A stretch of DNA of 25,446 bases, taken from positions 1,282,374 through 1,307,819 of the forward strand of contig BLXT01004368.1 in the NCBI GenBank assembly GCA_019648995.1, written 5' to 3'. The position numbers and the translations under genes were made by a program. The notes below the pieces were generated by a model that was not told the DNA's origin, did not search any database, and saw only the letters and a list, made by a program, of their open reading frames with translations. The stretch comes from Plakobranchus ocellatus. Its lineage: Eukaryota; Mollusca; Gastropoda; Plakobranchidae. Below are positions 11,434 to 22,277 of the stretch, one piece after another; position 1 is the stretch's first letter; every line of letters begins with the position of its first letter.

Positions 11434-12110
11434 CTCACTGGCTACTTTACCCGCAACGTTTGCGGGAAAATTTTGTGGACGGCAAAATACCAATCCCACA
11501 ACTTGTGCGGGTTCCAATTTCCAAATTTTTTTCCCTTGTAAATATCGCATCAGTTGCTGTATAAGCTACAGCATTTGTTAACTTAGCCATTTAGCTTTCG
11601 AATGATATAGGCAAAATTTGTTTTGGACGATTAGTACAAGCAGGAGAACAATTTTATGACATCTCTAGCAGCTACCAGTTTCCAACTGATTTTTAGATGG
11701 AGTCTCGTAGATTTAGACTATGACGAAAGTTTAGATATTGATAACATTGTGTATAAGACCCCCACATTATGAGCCCCCAAAATGTAAAAAGGCCAAATCT
11801 AGTGTCCCCAAAGGTAGAGGGAAAGGAAAAGGTAGGGGCAAATCGAGCCTCACCATGGACAAGGCTAGATCTAAACCCCAGCCTCAAGTTGGAGCTAGAT
11901 TTAAATCAATATCTAGATCTAAAAAATCAACCAAATGACATAGGCTCAACATTTTTTTGTAATGTAATCTTTATTATCTTGAGAAAGTATGGTAGAATTT
12001 TCATAGGTATATCTTTACTAACAAATGCACAGTGATTTTTTTGAAAATATCCCTGAAATGTCTAGTACACAGGGAATTATTAGGAAAAAAAAAGTCTGGT
12101 AGTCAGTGAG
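11434..12110. mobile_element. piggyBac-like non-autonomous element (MITE or deletion derivative)
   Basis: The left end is TTAA (11430-11433) followed by CTCACTGGCTAC. The right end, read inward on the minus strand, is CTCACTGACTAC, flanked by TTAC (12111-12114). That gives 12-bp terminal inverted repeats with one mismatch and a TTAA target duplication with one decayed base. TTAA target choice is characteristic of the piggyBac superfamily. Just inside the left end lie a palindrome CCCGCAA-CGT-TTGCGGG (11450-11466) and a diverged second copy (11495-11511), like the subterminal repeats of such elements. The 677-bp element is too short for a transposase. It holds a short Lys/Arg/Gly-rich plus frame (11738-11938) and an acidic DYDESLDID-type stretch just upstream in another frame. 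These could be remnants of a transposase N-terminus, but this is unproven. Confidence 0.65.
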
Positions 12111-13316
12111 TTACCAATATAAGATTATGTTTTGGAATGATTCTTGATCTAGTTTGAATGTCATGAAGTGAATGCTCCTTCTCTGGAGATGTAGAACTCT
12201 GAATTTAGATTTAGATCTAAAAATAACATTGATGCACCAAGGCCATTGCACTTTTTAAAAATCTGTTACTTATAGCCCGTCTATAAATAGGTGATCTCAG
12301 GCTTTCAGACCCCTTTCAGGTTATGGAGTGTATGACATGTGAGCCACCAATTAGTAGATCTGACTTGAAAATAGGAAGAAAAGAAGGAAAAAAAAAAGGT
12401 CAAAGATCATAGCTGAAACTCAATGCCAAGTGTAGAGGCCGTGTGTTTGTAGAATGCATGGCTACTGGGACCAAAAGTGGTTCTTGCTTAGTTTTTGGTT
12501 TTGTATTATTTTATTGTTTTCTCTTTCCCTAGCAATAAAAACACTTAAACCAAAATGAAGGTTGATAAAGCTCTATCATGAACTATTTATCTAGCTGTCT
12601 TTTTCAAGTACATCTTATGCAATGCTTGAAAGCGAATTTTTTGATTGGCACATGAATAATCGGATGAATCAAATTTATGACAGTCTGTCCATTTCCTAAC
12701 AATTATGTGCGAGGTGTAATGAAGATCTATCTACATACATATGTTCATTGATTTCAGTTTTACTGACATAAACAAATTTTATGCAAGTGGACCAAGTTGG
12801 CTTTGGTTCTGTAAGTGTAAATAAAGAATATTTGCCGCTGAAAATTGCAACAATTAAAACTTAAAAGTTTCCTTTGATTGCAAAATGCTTTTGTTAAAGG
12901 CAAAAACCTGTGGTTTGAAAGATAGTACTAAATATGAAATGGCATTTTTTAAAGAATTGAATTTTATGTTCCTTCCTACTGTTCCCCTCTCAGACTTTTA
13001 CTGCTGTCTTTCATGTATTTTGTTTGTGACAAATGAAATTAGGCTTAACTGGCATAAAGATCATCTTTGGTATGTTTTTCACTTCTATGCTCATTTGCCT
13101 TTCTCAGAAGTGAAAAGATAGACATAGATGTGTAAACTTAATAAGCCTCTGGGATTGTGGTATATAATTTTTTTTGCACATACATATGCCAACAATTGTT
13201 TAAGTTGCTTTATGTTTCTTTTCTCTTTATTGCCAACATCTACAAATTTGATAGGCTAAATCTTGAAATTTCTTTGTCTTAATTCTAAGTTTTACAATTT
13301 ACTAGTAATATGTACA
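12111..13316. other. AT-rich intergenic sequence, no gene recognised
   Basis: No exon-like or RNA-gene-like segment seen. A 78-codon plus frame at 12885-13121 resembles no family I know. Confidence 0.45.
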
Positions 13317-13712
13317 CATTCTTGGGTAAGTAGTACACTCTTCTTGAATTAGTAAACTCTTGGATAGTTATTGTACTGAGTAAATTTTGGTTACTTAATG
13401 CATTAGAGATACATCCATGGGGTTGAAAATGCGTATGATGAACTCTTGAATTGTTAATCTATCAAATACATTCTTGGAGATTTAATGTACCGAATACATT
13501 CTTGGTTAGCCATTGTACTGATGGCATTCTGGATAGTTAATGTACTAAATAGATTCTTGGATGGCATATGAACTGAATATTTTCTTGGATAGCCAAATGT
13601 AGCGACTGCATTCTTGGATAGCTTATGTATTGAATAAATCTTGGATATGATAATAATATCTTATACACTGAATATATTCTTGGATAGCTAAAGTACTGAA
13701 TGCATTCTTATA
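13317..13712. repeat. Degenerate minisatellite, period about 28 bp
   Basis: About 13 diverged copies of attcttggatagctaatg plus tactgaatac. The clearest copies lie between 13470 and 13712; copies near 13330-13440 are strongly eroded. It is unrelated in sequence to the 28-bp array at 424-1615. Confidence 0.75.
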
Positions 13713-14022
13713 TTTAGAAAATTCATTTGAATTCAACATGCAGCTCCGAGTAGCTTTTTGATGGGTTTCCCCATATATGCTACAATGAAATCAGTTGAGC
13801 TTGTTTTCTTTCAACCTGAAATGACTTCGTGTTTCTTATTTCTTTATTTTCCAACATTGGTCATAATCTACAACCTTTTACACTCCGACTCTGGTGATGA
13901 TTTTATTATAAATGCTTTTCGGCAAACTAGTATGTCTTCTCTTCCTGTGACTAGAAAACTGTGTTTGAACTGCACATATTTACATTTTATGGAGCTGTGG
14001 ACTGATTCAATCTGCCATTTTT

Positions 14023-14293
14023 GTATTGCACTAGATTAACTCTAATGTTATCCCATTGCACATGATTAACTCTAATGTTATTCCATTACACATGGTTAAC
14101 TCTAATATAATTTCATTGCACATGGACATTTCTACTGCTACTCCATTGCACATGGATTACGCTAATGTTACTCTATTGCACATGATTAAGTCTAATGTCA
14201 CCCTATTACACATGGTTAACTTTAATGTTACTTCATTGCACATGGTTAACTCTAATGTTACTTCATTGCACATGGTTAACTCTAATGTTACCC
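14023..14293. repeat. 30-bp minisatellite, about 9 copies
   Basis: Unit is ttcattgcacatggttaact plus ctaatgttac, with the last copies nearly identical. Thirty bases equal ten codons, so a plus-strand frame (14056-14382) reads as a decapeptide repeat, LHMVNSNVTS and variants. There is no signal peptide, no splice context and no similarity outside the repeat, so it is treated as a minisatellite and not as a gene. Confidence 0.9.
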
Positions 14294-15373
14294 CTACTGC
14301 AAGAGCCAAAATAAATGTTGCTATTTATGTAAAAAGAGAGAAGCTGATATTTGTACTCAGAAATCATATATGTGATATCTAAATATAGCCATTAATATAT
14401 ATATATGCGTGTATTTCTTTATGTAGCCAATTTTTAGTTTTGCTTAAGGAATTGGGAAGAATTGCATGGTTTTCAATGAATAAATGGATTCCACACAAGT
14501 TCAACTGTGAATCTTGCTCTGGTTTAAACATTTTTTCCTTTTTTATTCTCACCAAGTTATCTCTAGTTATGTGTATACCCATACAGGTTTTACAATTCTA
14601 CATTGGCTTAAACTTTTTACTAAATTAAGTTTCATTATTTTTTGCAAGTGAAAATGAGTACCTTTTTAAGTGAGTCATTTGAAAGCACCAAAATTGAAGA
14701 AAGTGTAGAGGTTTTCAAATTGTTTTTAGCCAAGCGCGAAAAGAGTATAAATATGCTTGTATAAAATTCTCTCCTCCTTTAGTCTGAAGAATGTATAGGT
14801 AAACCAGCCAAGGAAGTCTTTTAGGTAAGAGAATTATGCTCTATTGTTTTATTATTGATCTCGTAATTTATAGATTTTAAATATTACAGAGTGGCTAATT
14901 GTACTATTTTCATTGCTTTTTAATTTTTGGTTGCTTTTTTTTCCATATTATTTTTAATATTTTGTTCTGAGGAACTACGTCAAAAAATCTCATGCATAGA
15001 AACCAATCTGAACAAGTCATAAGCCACATTTTGAAGATGGTAAATCTCACCTGACACAACAGGATACAATTTATCGTTAGCATGATGGAACAGTCAAGGA
15101 ATAAAACGGTTTTATATAGTTTCATATCATCGAAGTGTAATAATAGCTATGACGGAGAGATGGCCTTAGAAATCATTTATATTACAAAGAGGACTCAAAT
15201 TGACAACATAAAAAAAACCCCGACTAATTTGATTGATAGGAAAAAATTCTGTACAAATCAAAGACACAAAAACTGTTTCATCTTTCTGATATAAACCATA
15301 AGCAAAATAAAGTAAAACATGTAAGATATGCCTGCATGGAAAATATGTAGAACGATAGGAATAAGTAATGTGT
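14294..15373. other. AT-rich intergenic sequence, no gene recognised
   Basis: Only short reading frames of low complexity. One exon-like 42-base segment at 14783-14824 was considered and rejected. Confidence 0.45.
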
Positions 15374-15955
15374 TCAAAAAGTTTTAACTTTGTCATCTAG
15401 CTTGACAAAAAGGACGCTAGTGACGTGGAAGTTGGCGCAACTCTTCGTGAAAAGTAAAGAAGCTGGCAGTGCAGTTAACAAACTAGCTATTCTTGAAATG
15501 TAAGGGAGCGTTGCTGGTAGTGCAGTCAACAAACCAGCTATTCCTGAAATGAAAGAGAGCGTTGCTGGCAGTGCAGTCAACAAACCAGCTATTCCTGAAA
15601 TGAAAGAGAGCGTTGCTGGCAGTGCAGTTAACAAACTAGCTATTCTTGAAATGTAAGGGAGCGTTGCTGGAAGTGCAGTCAACAAACCAGCTATTCCTGA
15701 AATGAAAGAGAGCGTTGCCGGTAGTGGTAGGGCAGTTAAAAAAGCTCGCCTTTTCTGAACCTGCTTTGTAGCACAACAAACTACATGCAACCGCCCTAAA
15801 ATCTGTGACTGAAGAGTTGTCCTACCAGAAAGAGCTCTGCCACCAAGCCCAGCAGAGATAAAAACAACCTTGACGTCATCAGGTTTTGAATGAATTATAT
15901 CGGTATGGTAAAGCAGATCAGTGGTATGGTACATTTTATTGGTAGTATGCTCCAC
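15374..15955 (-). CDS. Hypothetical 193-codon frame containing 17-residue repeats; doubtful gene
   Basis: I do not recognise this frame. Residues 1-72 or so are non-repetitive (including DDVKVVFISAGLGGRALSGR and a VVCCAT segment). They are followed by about six copies of a hydrophobic 17-residue unit, LPATLSFISGIAGLLTA or its variant LPATLPYISRIASLLTA, and a short tail. The repeats are the minus-strand reading of the 51-bp minisatellite at 15462-15716. Most differences between the two variants change the amino acid, so there is no sign of selection to keep the protein. It lies 0.66 kb beyond the GPCR stop on the same strand and could be part of that gene's 3' UTR or intergenic DNA. No promoter or poly(A) assignment is possible. 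Confidence 0.15.
   Translation of the reverse strand: MEHTTNKMYHTTDLLYHTDIIHSKPDDVKVVFISAGLGGRALSGRTTLQSQILGRLHVVCCATKQVQKRRAFLTALPLPATLSFISGIAGLLTALPATLPYISRIASLLTALPATLSFISGIAGLLTALPATLSFISGIAGLLTALPATLPYISRIASLLTALPASLLFTKSCANFHVTSVLFVKLDDKVKTF
15462..15716. repeat. 51-bp minisatellite, five full copies in order B-A-A-B-A
   Basis: Copies start at 15462, 15513, 15564, 15615 and 15666, with a broken sixth copy after 15717. Copies 1 and 4 (type B) are identical and differ from type A at five linked positions. The plus frame of type A is open (AGSAVNKPAIPEMKESV); type B changes it to a TAA stop within atgtaaggg. The minus frame is open through all copies. Confidence 0.95.
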
Positions 15956-16008
15956 GGCCCACGAGCATTATTAGTCTGAGCTCGGCCAGGCAGTAAACGG
16001 AGTTTATT
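15935..16008 (-). terminator. Candidate poly(A) signals for the GPCR transcript
   Basis: Minus-strand AATAAA hexamers occur at 16003-16008 and 15935-15940, about 0.6-0.7 kb after the GPCR stop codon. Hexamers are common in AT-rich DNA, so this is only a candidate. Confidence 0.3.
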
Positions 16009-16616
16009 ACAAAAAACAAAAAAACGTCTTGAAACTACATGTATTATAGAGGAGACTAATGCCTACAAGACAGGTTTTATATCTACGTTTGAGAACCGCA
16101 ATGTTTTGATATGCCTACATTGTAACAAGAAAATAATAATGACAATTCGTGAGGAACCTAACAAGGAGGGGATTACTACTGAATAATAATTATGAATTCT
16201 GGCTCCTGTTGATGCGGCACTGGTGAAGAGCTCGGTCCCACGACATAAGAGTCATAGCTGATTTCAGAGTGAGATTGCTCACACAGACTCCCAATAACAA
16301 CAGGAGTCATATTTACAACAATAATAATAATACTGGCAACAATAACGATACATCAATTATAAGTACGACGACGATGATGATGATTATGGTGATGATGATG
16401 ATGATGATGATGATAAGGATATCATGAGAGCAATACTAATGAAATAATATTAATAATTAAAAAAAAAAAAAATTACATGTGTAATAAGGATAATATTGAT
16501 ACTGTTACTTCTAATATCATGCTGATGTTGATAATTGTAATTATCATCATTACTGCTACTGCTAATGACGACGACGATGATGATGATGATGATGATGATT
16601 AATGATGACGACATTT
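16009..16616 (-). other. Probable GPCR 3' UTR with two (GAT)n tracts
   Basis: Sequence directly after the receptor stop on the minus strand. It holds trinucleotide tracts GAT/GAC at 16365-16415 and 16567-16601, the latter starting about 15 bases past the stop codon, plus other ATA/AAT-rich stretches. No reading frame of interest was found. Confidence 0.4.
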
Positions 16617-18672
16617 TTACTGCCGACACAGCAATCTCCTGAAGGCATGTCTGAAATCGTTGTTAGCCGCCCCATAGATGAAGAAGTTAATGGCCGAGTT
16701 TATCACAGCCAGGGTTGTGCAAGCTGATATGGCTTCGAACGTGCCGCCCATGGTATAGAAAGCGAGTACGCTAAGAACCAGGGGCGTCCAGCATACCAGA
16801 AAGCCTCCACACACCATGGCCAGTAGTCGAACCACACGCAGACGACTCGGAATGTCCGGTTCCAAAATAGGCGGACAGACAGGCAAGCCATAGGCCTCGT
16901 TTTGAGGGTTATCAGAGGCGGGGCTTAAGCCAGCGGCCTCGTTTTGAGCGTTATCATAGGCGGGGTTTAAACCCTGGCTGAATGAGTCAGTGGCTTTAGG
17001 GCTTAAGGCGTGGTTATTTGATTTGTTACATAGAGGACAACGATTTTTGCGAACATTTTGCGCACTTTTTCCTATTGGTTCATCCACAACGATATCTGAA
17101 CTGGTATCATTGTATTTGACGATAGATACACAGTTATTTCCAATCAAGCGATTTTGATCCGCCCCAAAGGCGGCATCGCCAAAAAGAGTATCATTGTATC
17201 TGTCAATAGTAGCTTCCAAAAGACTATCGGCTCTGAGATCTGCCTGATTGTGCCTATCAGGAATGGTAACTACATTGGACGCATCATCATAGATCATCTC
17301 ATCAGAGCTGCGTATAAAATATTCCAGACTGCTTTCACTTTTGGCGTTGAGAGAATTACTTATACTTTCACTTTCAGTTCCAAATTTTGTGGTGGAGGTT
17401 GGTTGATCTATATGTGATTCTTTAGAATTGTCTTCGGGGTATTTGGCACGGGTAGCTTTATTTTCGTCTTTGTCATGAGAGATAAAAAAGCTCAGAAAAT
17501 TTTCTTCAGTATCAGTATTGCTTTGCTTGTTCCCGGGGACATTGGAGATTTCACTTTCCATGGCAGGTAAGGGGGAAAGAAATATAGTATCATACTGGCT
17601 CGACGGGTTGCTGGGAGTGGAATTTGCGGTCAAACTATGCAGAGCTATGATAGAGACGTCTGGATTGGAACTGGCCTTAGAGGGTGAGATTGAGGTTGAT
17701 GCCGACATACCGCCGCAGTCGACCGTCATTGGAACATTAGTAATGAGGGTTGAAGGACAGTAACTCGGGTTCTGTTTGAGGGATACGATATCTGCGTTTG
17801 GTCTGGCTGTAGAGATATCAAAAACAGGAAGAGCGTATATATTACAGTTTAAAGATGAACTATTGGCCATGTTTTTATTATAATCATTTACTGAATTTTC
17901 ACTGACATAAAGAATTGCCTTCTCACTACTGGAAATATCTGAATATAGCGAGCAGCCATGTGCTTTTACAGTGAAAAGGGATCCTTCACTACTGGTTCTG
18001 AGTAAATCTTGTTGAGATACGATTCGAGGGAAAATACATGTAGTGGTGGCGGAACGCTGTCTTGCTAAAGAATGAGCAAACATTGTGGATCTCTCCTGAT
18101 TTTCCTCCAATTCTGAACTGTCAGTACGGCTGGTTTTAGATACTACGGACTGGGTCTGTGAAAGCCTTTGAACGAAGTGTTTCCTCCGCGTTAATAAGTC
18201 GGAATGGTGTAGCTTCATTTCCCTCTTCCTTAAACCGCTCTCATTCTTCATTGATTTTTCCAAGTATCGTTTATTTCTACATTCTGTTTCCATCATAGGA
18301 GCGTTTTCTTGGCCTCGTGTGCGCTGTTCAGCCTGAATCTGTTTAGAACCGGGCTTTGACGTGGAAGGGATAGCTGTTGGACCTGTGCCATTCTCTGGTC
18401 TTATGAGTCCCGGTCTGACCGCCATGATCTGTCTGCGATGACGCAAGAAGACTCGTGTAATCTGGGCGTAGCAGATGATGATGACAAGGCAGCTTAACAA
18501 GAAGATAACAGAGTTGGCGTGCAGGAAGTAAGCCCTTGCAAGAACCTGCGTAGGCAGACAACGTAGCAGAGGCCGTGGAGGATGACTGGTGTAGAGAGGC
18601 ACCGTGCCGTAGACAAGGGAGAGAAGCCATGTCAGGGAGATCAGGCCCATAGTGACGCGCGGCGTCATAAAG
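16617..18672 (-). CDS. GPCR exon: TM4-TM7, ICL3 and stop
   Basis: Acceptor on the minus strand is tctaatgtcttcag at 18673-18674; the exon's first base C completes AAC (Asn) with the previous exon. It encodes 684 residues. TM4 is GLISLTWLLSLVYGTVPL. ECL2 carries LLRCLP. TM5 is NSVIFLLSCLVIIICYAQI. ICL3 follows, then TM6 (RLLAMVCGGFLVCWTPLVL) and TM7. The stop TAA is at 16619-16617. A Met codon at 18725 gives a longer open frame, but the 53 bases before the acceptor are intron. ICL3 includes a basic juxtamembrane HRRQ, a CPLC motif and a 14-residue tandem duplication. Confidence 0.92.
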
Positions 18673-21600
18673 CTGAAGACATTAGAATAAGAGATGAGTC
18701 GTAAAAGCAACAGTATTGGTGCCAAAAATGAAAAAAAGTGTGTATTTGTGTGTGAGTGTGTGATTTGAGGTAGGGCAGGGAAAAAACGGAAAGAGGATAC
18801 AATTCTCAGGAAAATGACTCTCTCAATTTAGTTACACACAATGGTCATGATTAAGGAAATTAAGTTCATCTGTGCAACAGCTATATTATGCCAGCTCAAT
18901 AGCCTTGTAGCTGTACATCGTTCCTATCACCTTGTTTTTTGGGCTTTGAACTTCGAGTGCATTAGTAAATGTTTTCTACCAACTCGCCGGCTAAGCAAGA
19001 CCGCGGCTAAGCTCATTTATTTTAAAAGGAAAGCACTTAAAATCGAAATATTATTGTGTGTTGCCCTAACATACCCTAAGCTTTATTCCAAAACAGGTTC
19101 AAGTTAGTTTATAGTTCCAAATATGATGCTCTCAAAAAAATGGAACCATATTATGCCAGAAACTTTGGAGCTTGATTAGGCATTAAGGAGAAAACTAAAA
19201 CAAGGATACGTAATTGATTTCAGTTAATCAACCCATGCAAAAAATTGCCTTTGAATCGATATCGCGTTGAAGTTTCTAGTCTGAACTCATGTCTAACACC
19301 GAACCGACCTTGATTGACTGGGTAATGTTTGAAGCCAGCAAGAATCACCATTCAGATGCCGGAAAAATAACTATGAACTGCGCATCAAGCCTATTTTGAG
19401 AAACAATGGCAAACTGCATTGGCGTTTTCAAAGTAACCTGACTGAAAAATCCATTTCAACGCGCAGTAACAAATAGTCAAATTATCAAGCGCAGTATTTG
19501 CGTCACCGTTGAAATGACAGTTTATGAACGTAAAGAGTTCCTTTTAGTTCATGTGTTTTATTTAATAAGTGTCAGCAATGGGGCCTATGTCGTTTGAATT
19601 AGCCAAAATAATAAAGCAAATAAAATGGCTGAGGTTACCTCGATCATTTGACAGTGCTTAAAAAATAATTAAAGAAAAAAAAAAAACAACAAAAAACATT
19701 GATTTTGGGTTTAAACTTGTTAAAAAGACGTACCTGTACACACACACACACACACAGACGAATATTTTCAAAGAATTAAGTAACTTTTTGGCTAGGGGCC
19801 GAATAAATGTTGGTAGGGACAAATTGATAATTTAGCTTCAAATATCGCTCCTTATGTGAATCTGAAAATTTTGCGAATTTTCATGCAAAGCCTATTATTT
19901 TTTATAGATTTGAATATTGCTCAAGAATTTCTCAATAAAATTTCAACCCGCTGGGCGAAACGTCAATGAGGCCATGAATACATGTATCTTAATGATAGTT
20001 TTCCCGTTCCAGCATCCATCCGATATCCTACAGATAGTCCATAAATAAGACCATCTGTGCGTTAGAATGATCTTTGAAGCAGCATCTACACTGGTATTCA
20101 AACTATCCTGATTCTGCCAAAGTCCCGACGGTGAAACCGCAGTTGTGAAAATAATAAGCTTATTTTGTACGACAAAGTCTCAGAGTTTTTTTTAAATCCA
20201 TCAATCAGGCCTCATTCGAGCCACCCGATAAAACCTAACATGTTTCATATTTTATCATGGGATTTTCGACTAGCCAGAATGTGGTCCGCACTGCTTTTGA
20301 AAGATGGACCCCTGAAGAGAGAATTGGTTTAATGAACTTCGAAAATGTTAACTGAATTCCAAATCCATGAATATTTTCAGAACCTGCACATCAAAACTGG
20401 CCGTTTTCAGAAAATTATCTGACTTGGGTTGCACATCTTTTGAAACGGTCAGAGCTCTGTACATCATTAATTTTTGCGTGCCGTATAGCAGACTAAATTA
20501 TCCAATTTTTACTTAGCATTAAAACAATCAGACTCCCCAAGTGACATGATATTCTGGCGAGGGCTCAATATCAAAATTCCTCGCGGGAAGCTACTTTTGG
20601 TCATTATTGAAGAGTATAATTCTATTTTACTTGTTGGACATGTTATGCCTCATGTTTATATTTTCTATAATATCTTCATAATCACTGGGTGTTCTACAGT
20701 ATCTTCATAATCACTGGGCGTTCTCTACTATAGTGAAGACATCTTGGACATTTTATCTCATCGACAAATCACTGGGCGTTTTACACTATTACCAGGATCA
20801 TAGGGGCTCCCAAATAAGCAATGCAGCAGGCGCAAGACCAGAGCCCGATACTTGACTTTATATTATAAGGGTGGCTTTCACCAACTCGGAGAAGTGGAAT
20901 ACCACTAACCATGCTGCGCAGTTATTTCAATAAAAGGGAATCGTCTGAAGGATCACAAGGTCCTCTTTTGGCCTACCAAGATCACTGGGTATGGTACAGT
21001 GTAGTATTGATCGCTAGGGTTTCTGTAGAATTGTCAAATTCAAATGGATGTACATAACATTGTTTAAATATCAAAATACTTTTGTGGCAATTGGTTGCTG
21101 AGTCTAGATATAGATTTAAACGGCCTATATTGTGATTTGGCCTTATTTATTTGTAATGTTTATTCAGATTTTTAGTATACCTAGATTAGACCTATTTTGG
21201 TTAAGCTTTTTTTTACCTTTTATATCCAGGGATTTCTAGAAGGTTCTCCAAGATTTGGGAACATTGTTTACAGGAAGTTGTTAATCATATCCATGGTGGG
21301 TGTGAGTAAAGTGGGATGGTTGATTGGCCAAAATTTTTGGCTAACCTTGATGACATTGTTCGTTGATCTCTTCTTTGTTCTAGAAGTTTTAGAATGTGTT
21401 GCTTGTATTATATTGTTTAATTAGCCTATGCATAGGATAACTAGTATGTGCTAGAAGCTGTGGGCGATGGGCATATAAGAATGGTTGCCAGAACGTTGAA
21501 GGGAGTTGCACAGACCGCTGAAAGACAAACCGCTAATGTTATTGAGCTTGTAGATCTAAATAACTGTGCAAATGAAATTGCTGTTCTGAAATTGTTCCTG

Positions 21601-22227
21601 ATTCAAATTAATAAACTCTTGTTCAATTTTCGGCAAGACTTGGAGTGATTTATGTTCTTCAGCCTAATAAAAAGAAGCCATATTCACTGGCAGTGAACAA
21701 CTTGATCTACAATTAAATAGCACTAATCCATGACAACTTTGTTTTCGATGCTGCACCTTTTCCTAGTGGCCAAGTCTTTGATTTTCTTTTACAGTAATTA
21801 CCGCACTATTTGAGTCGACCGCTCCAACAGCTGAGCAAGGCAATTTAGTGTGCTCAGATATCAAATGAAAATAAAAAAAATAATAATAGTTCATGTCTTC
21901 AACAGCCCAAACACTCATGGTGCACTCTTAGTAGACTTCATAGCTGTGAATTAAAAATTAGGCTATCGCTGCAGAAATGTAGCTTTGTGAGCAAGGAAGA
22001 TGTAAGCTTATTGAGGAAGTGAGAAGAAAATGAACCATTTCCTGTAAATTTACAGACGGCTTGAACTATAGAAAGGATTGAATTTTCACAAATTTGATTA
22101 TAATGTATCCACAATTTGGCGTTCTGATTTGATCACTTCACCGCCTACTTCTTGCACATGAAATCATTTTAAATTTGCCTCAAATCTAACATAACAACAA
22201 CACCACCCCAACAACAACAACCAACAA

Positions 22228-22277
<50 letters not shown>

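Noticed and set aside
11738-11938. Basic 66-codon frame as an independent gene.
   Set aside because: It lies wholly inside the piggyBac-like element and starts in a stretch with no gene context; more likely a transposase remnant or chance.
14783-14824. Exon-like 42-base segment: T/C-rich tract with AG before it and GTAAGA after it.
   Set aside because: Two frames have early stops and the third ends in TAG exactly at the donor. No partner exon or homology found.
18673-18725. In-frame Met at 18725 as a start codon of a shortened receptor.
   Set aside because: The stretch precedes a consensus acceptor whose phase joins exactly to the TM3 exon at 22435; a start here would lack TM1-TM3.
21197-21648. 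Two consecutive plus-strand frames (75 and 66 codons) inside the GPCR intron, the first hydrophobic.
   Set aside because: They are in different frames, resemble no family I know, and have no start or splice support.
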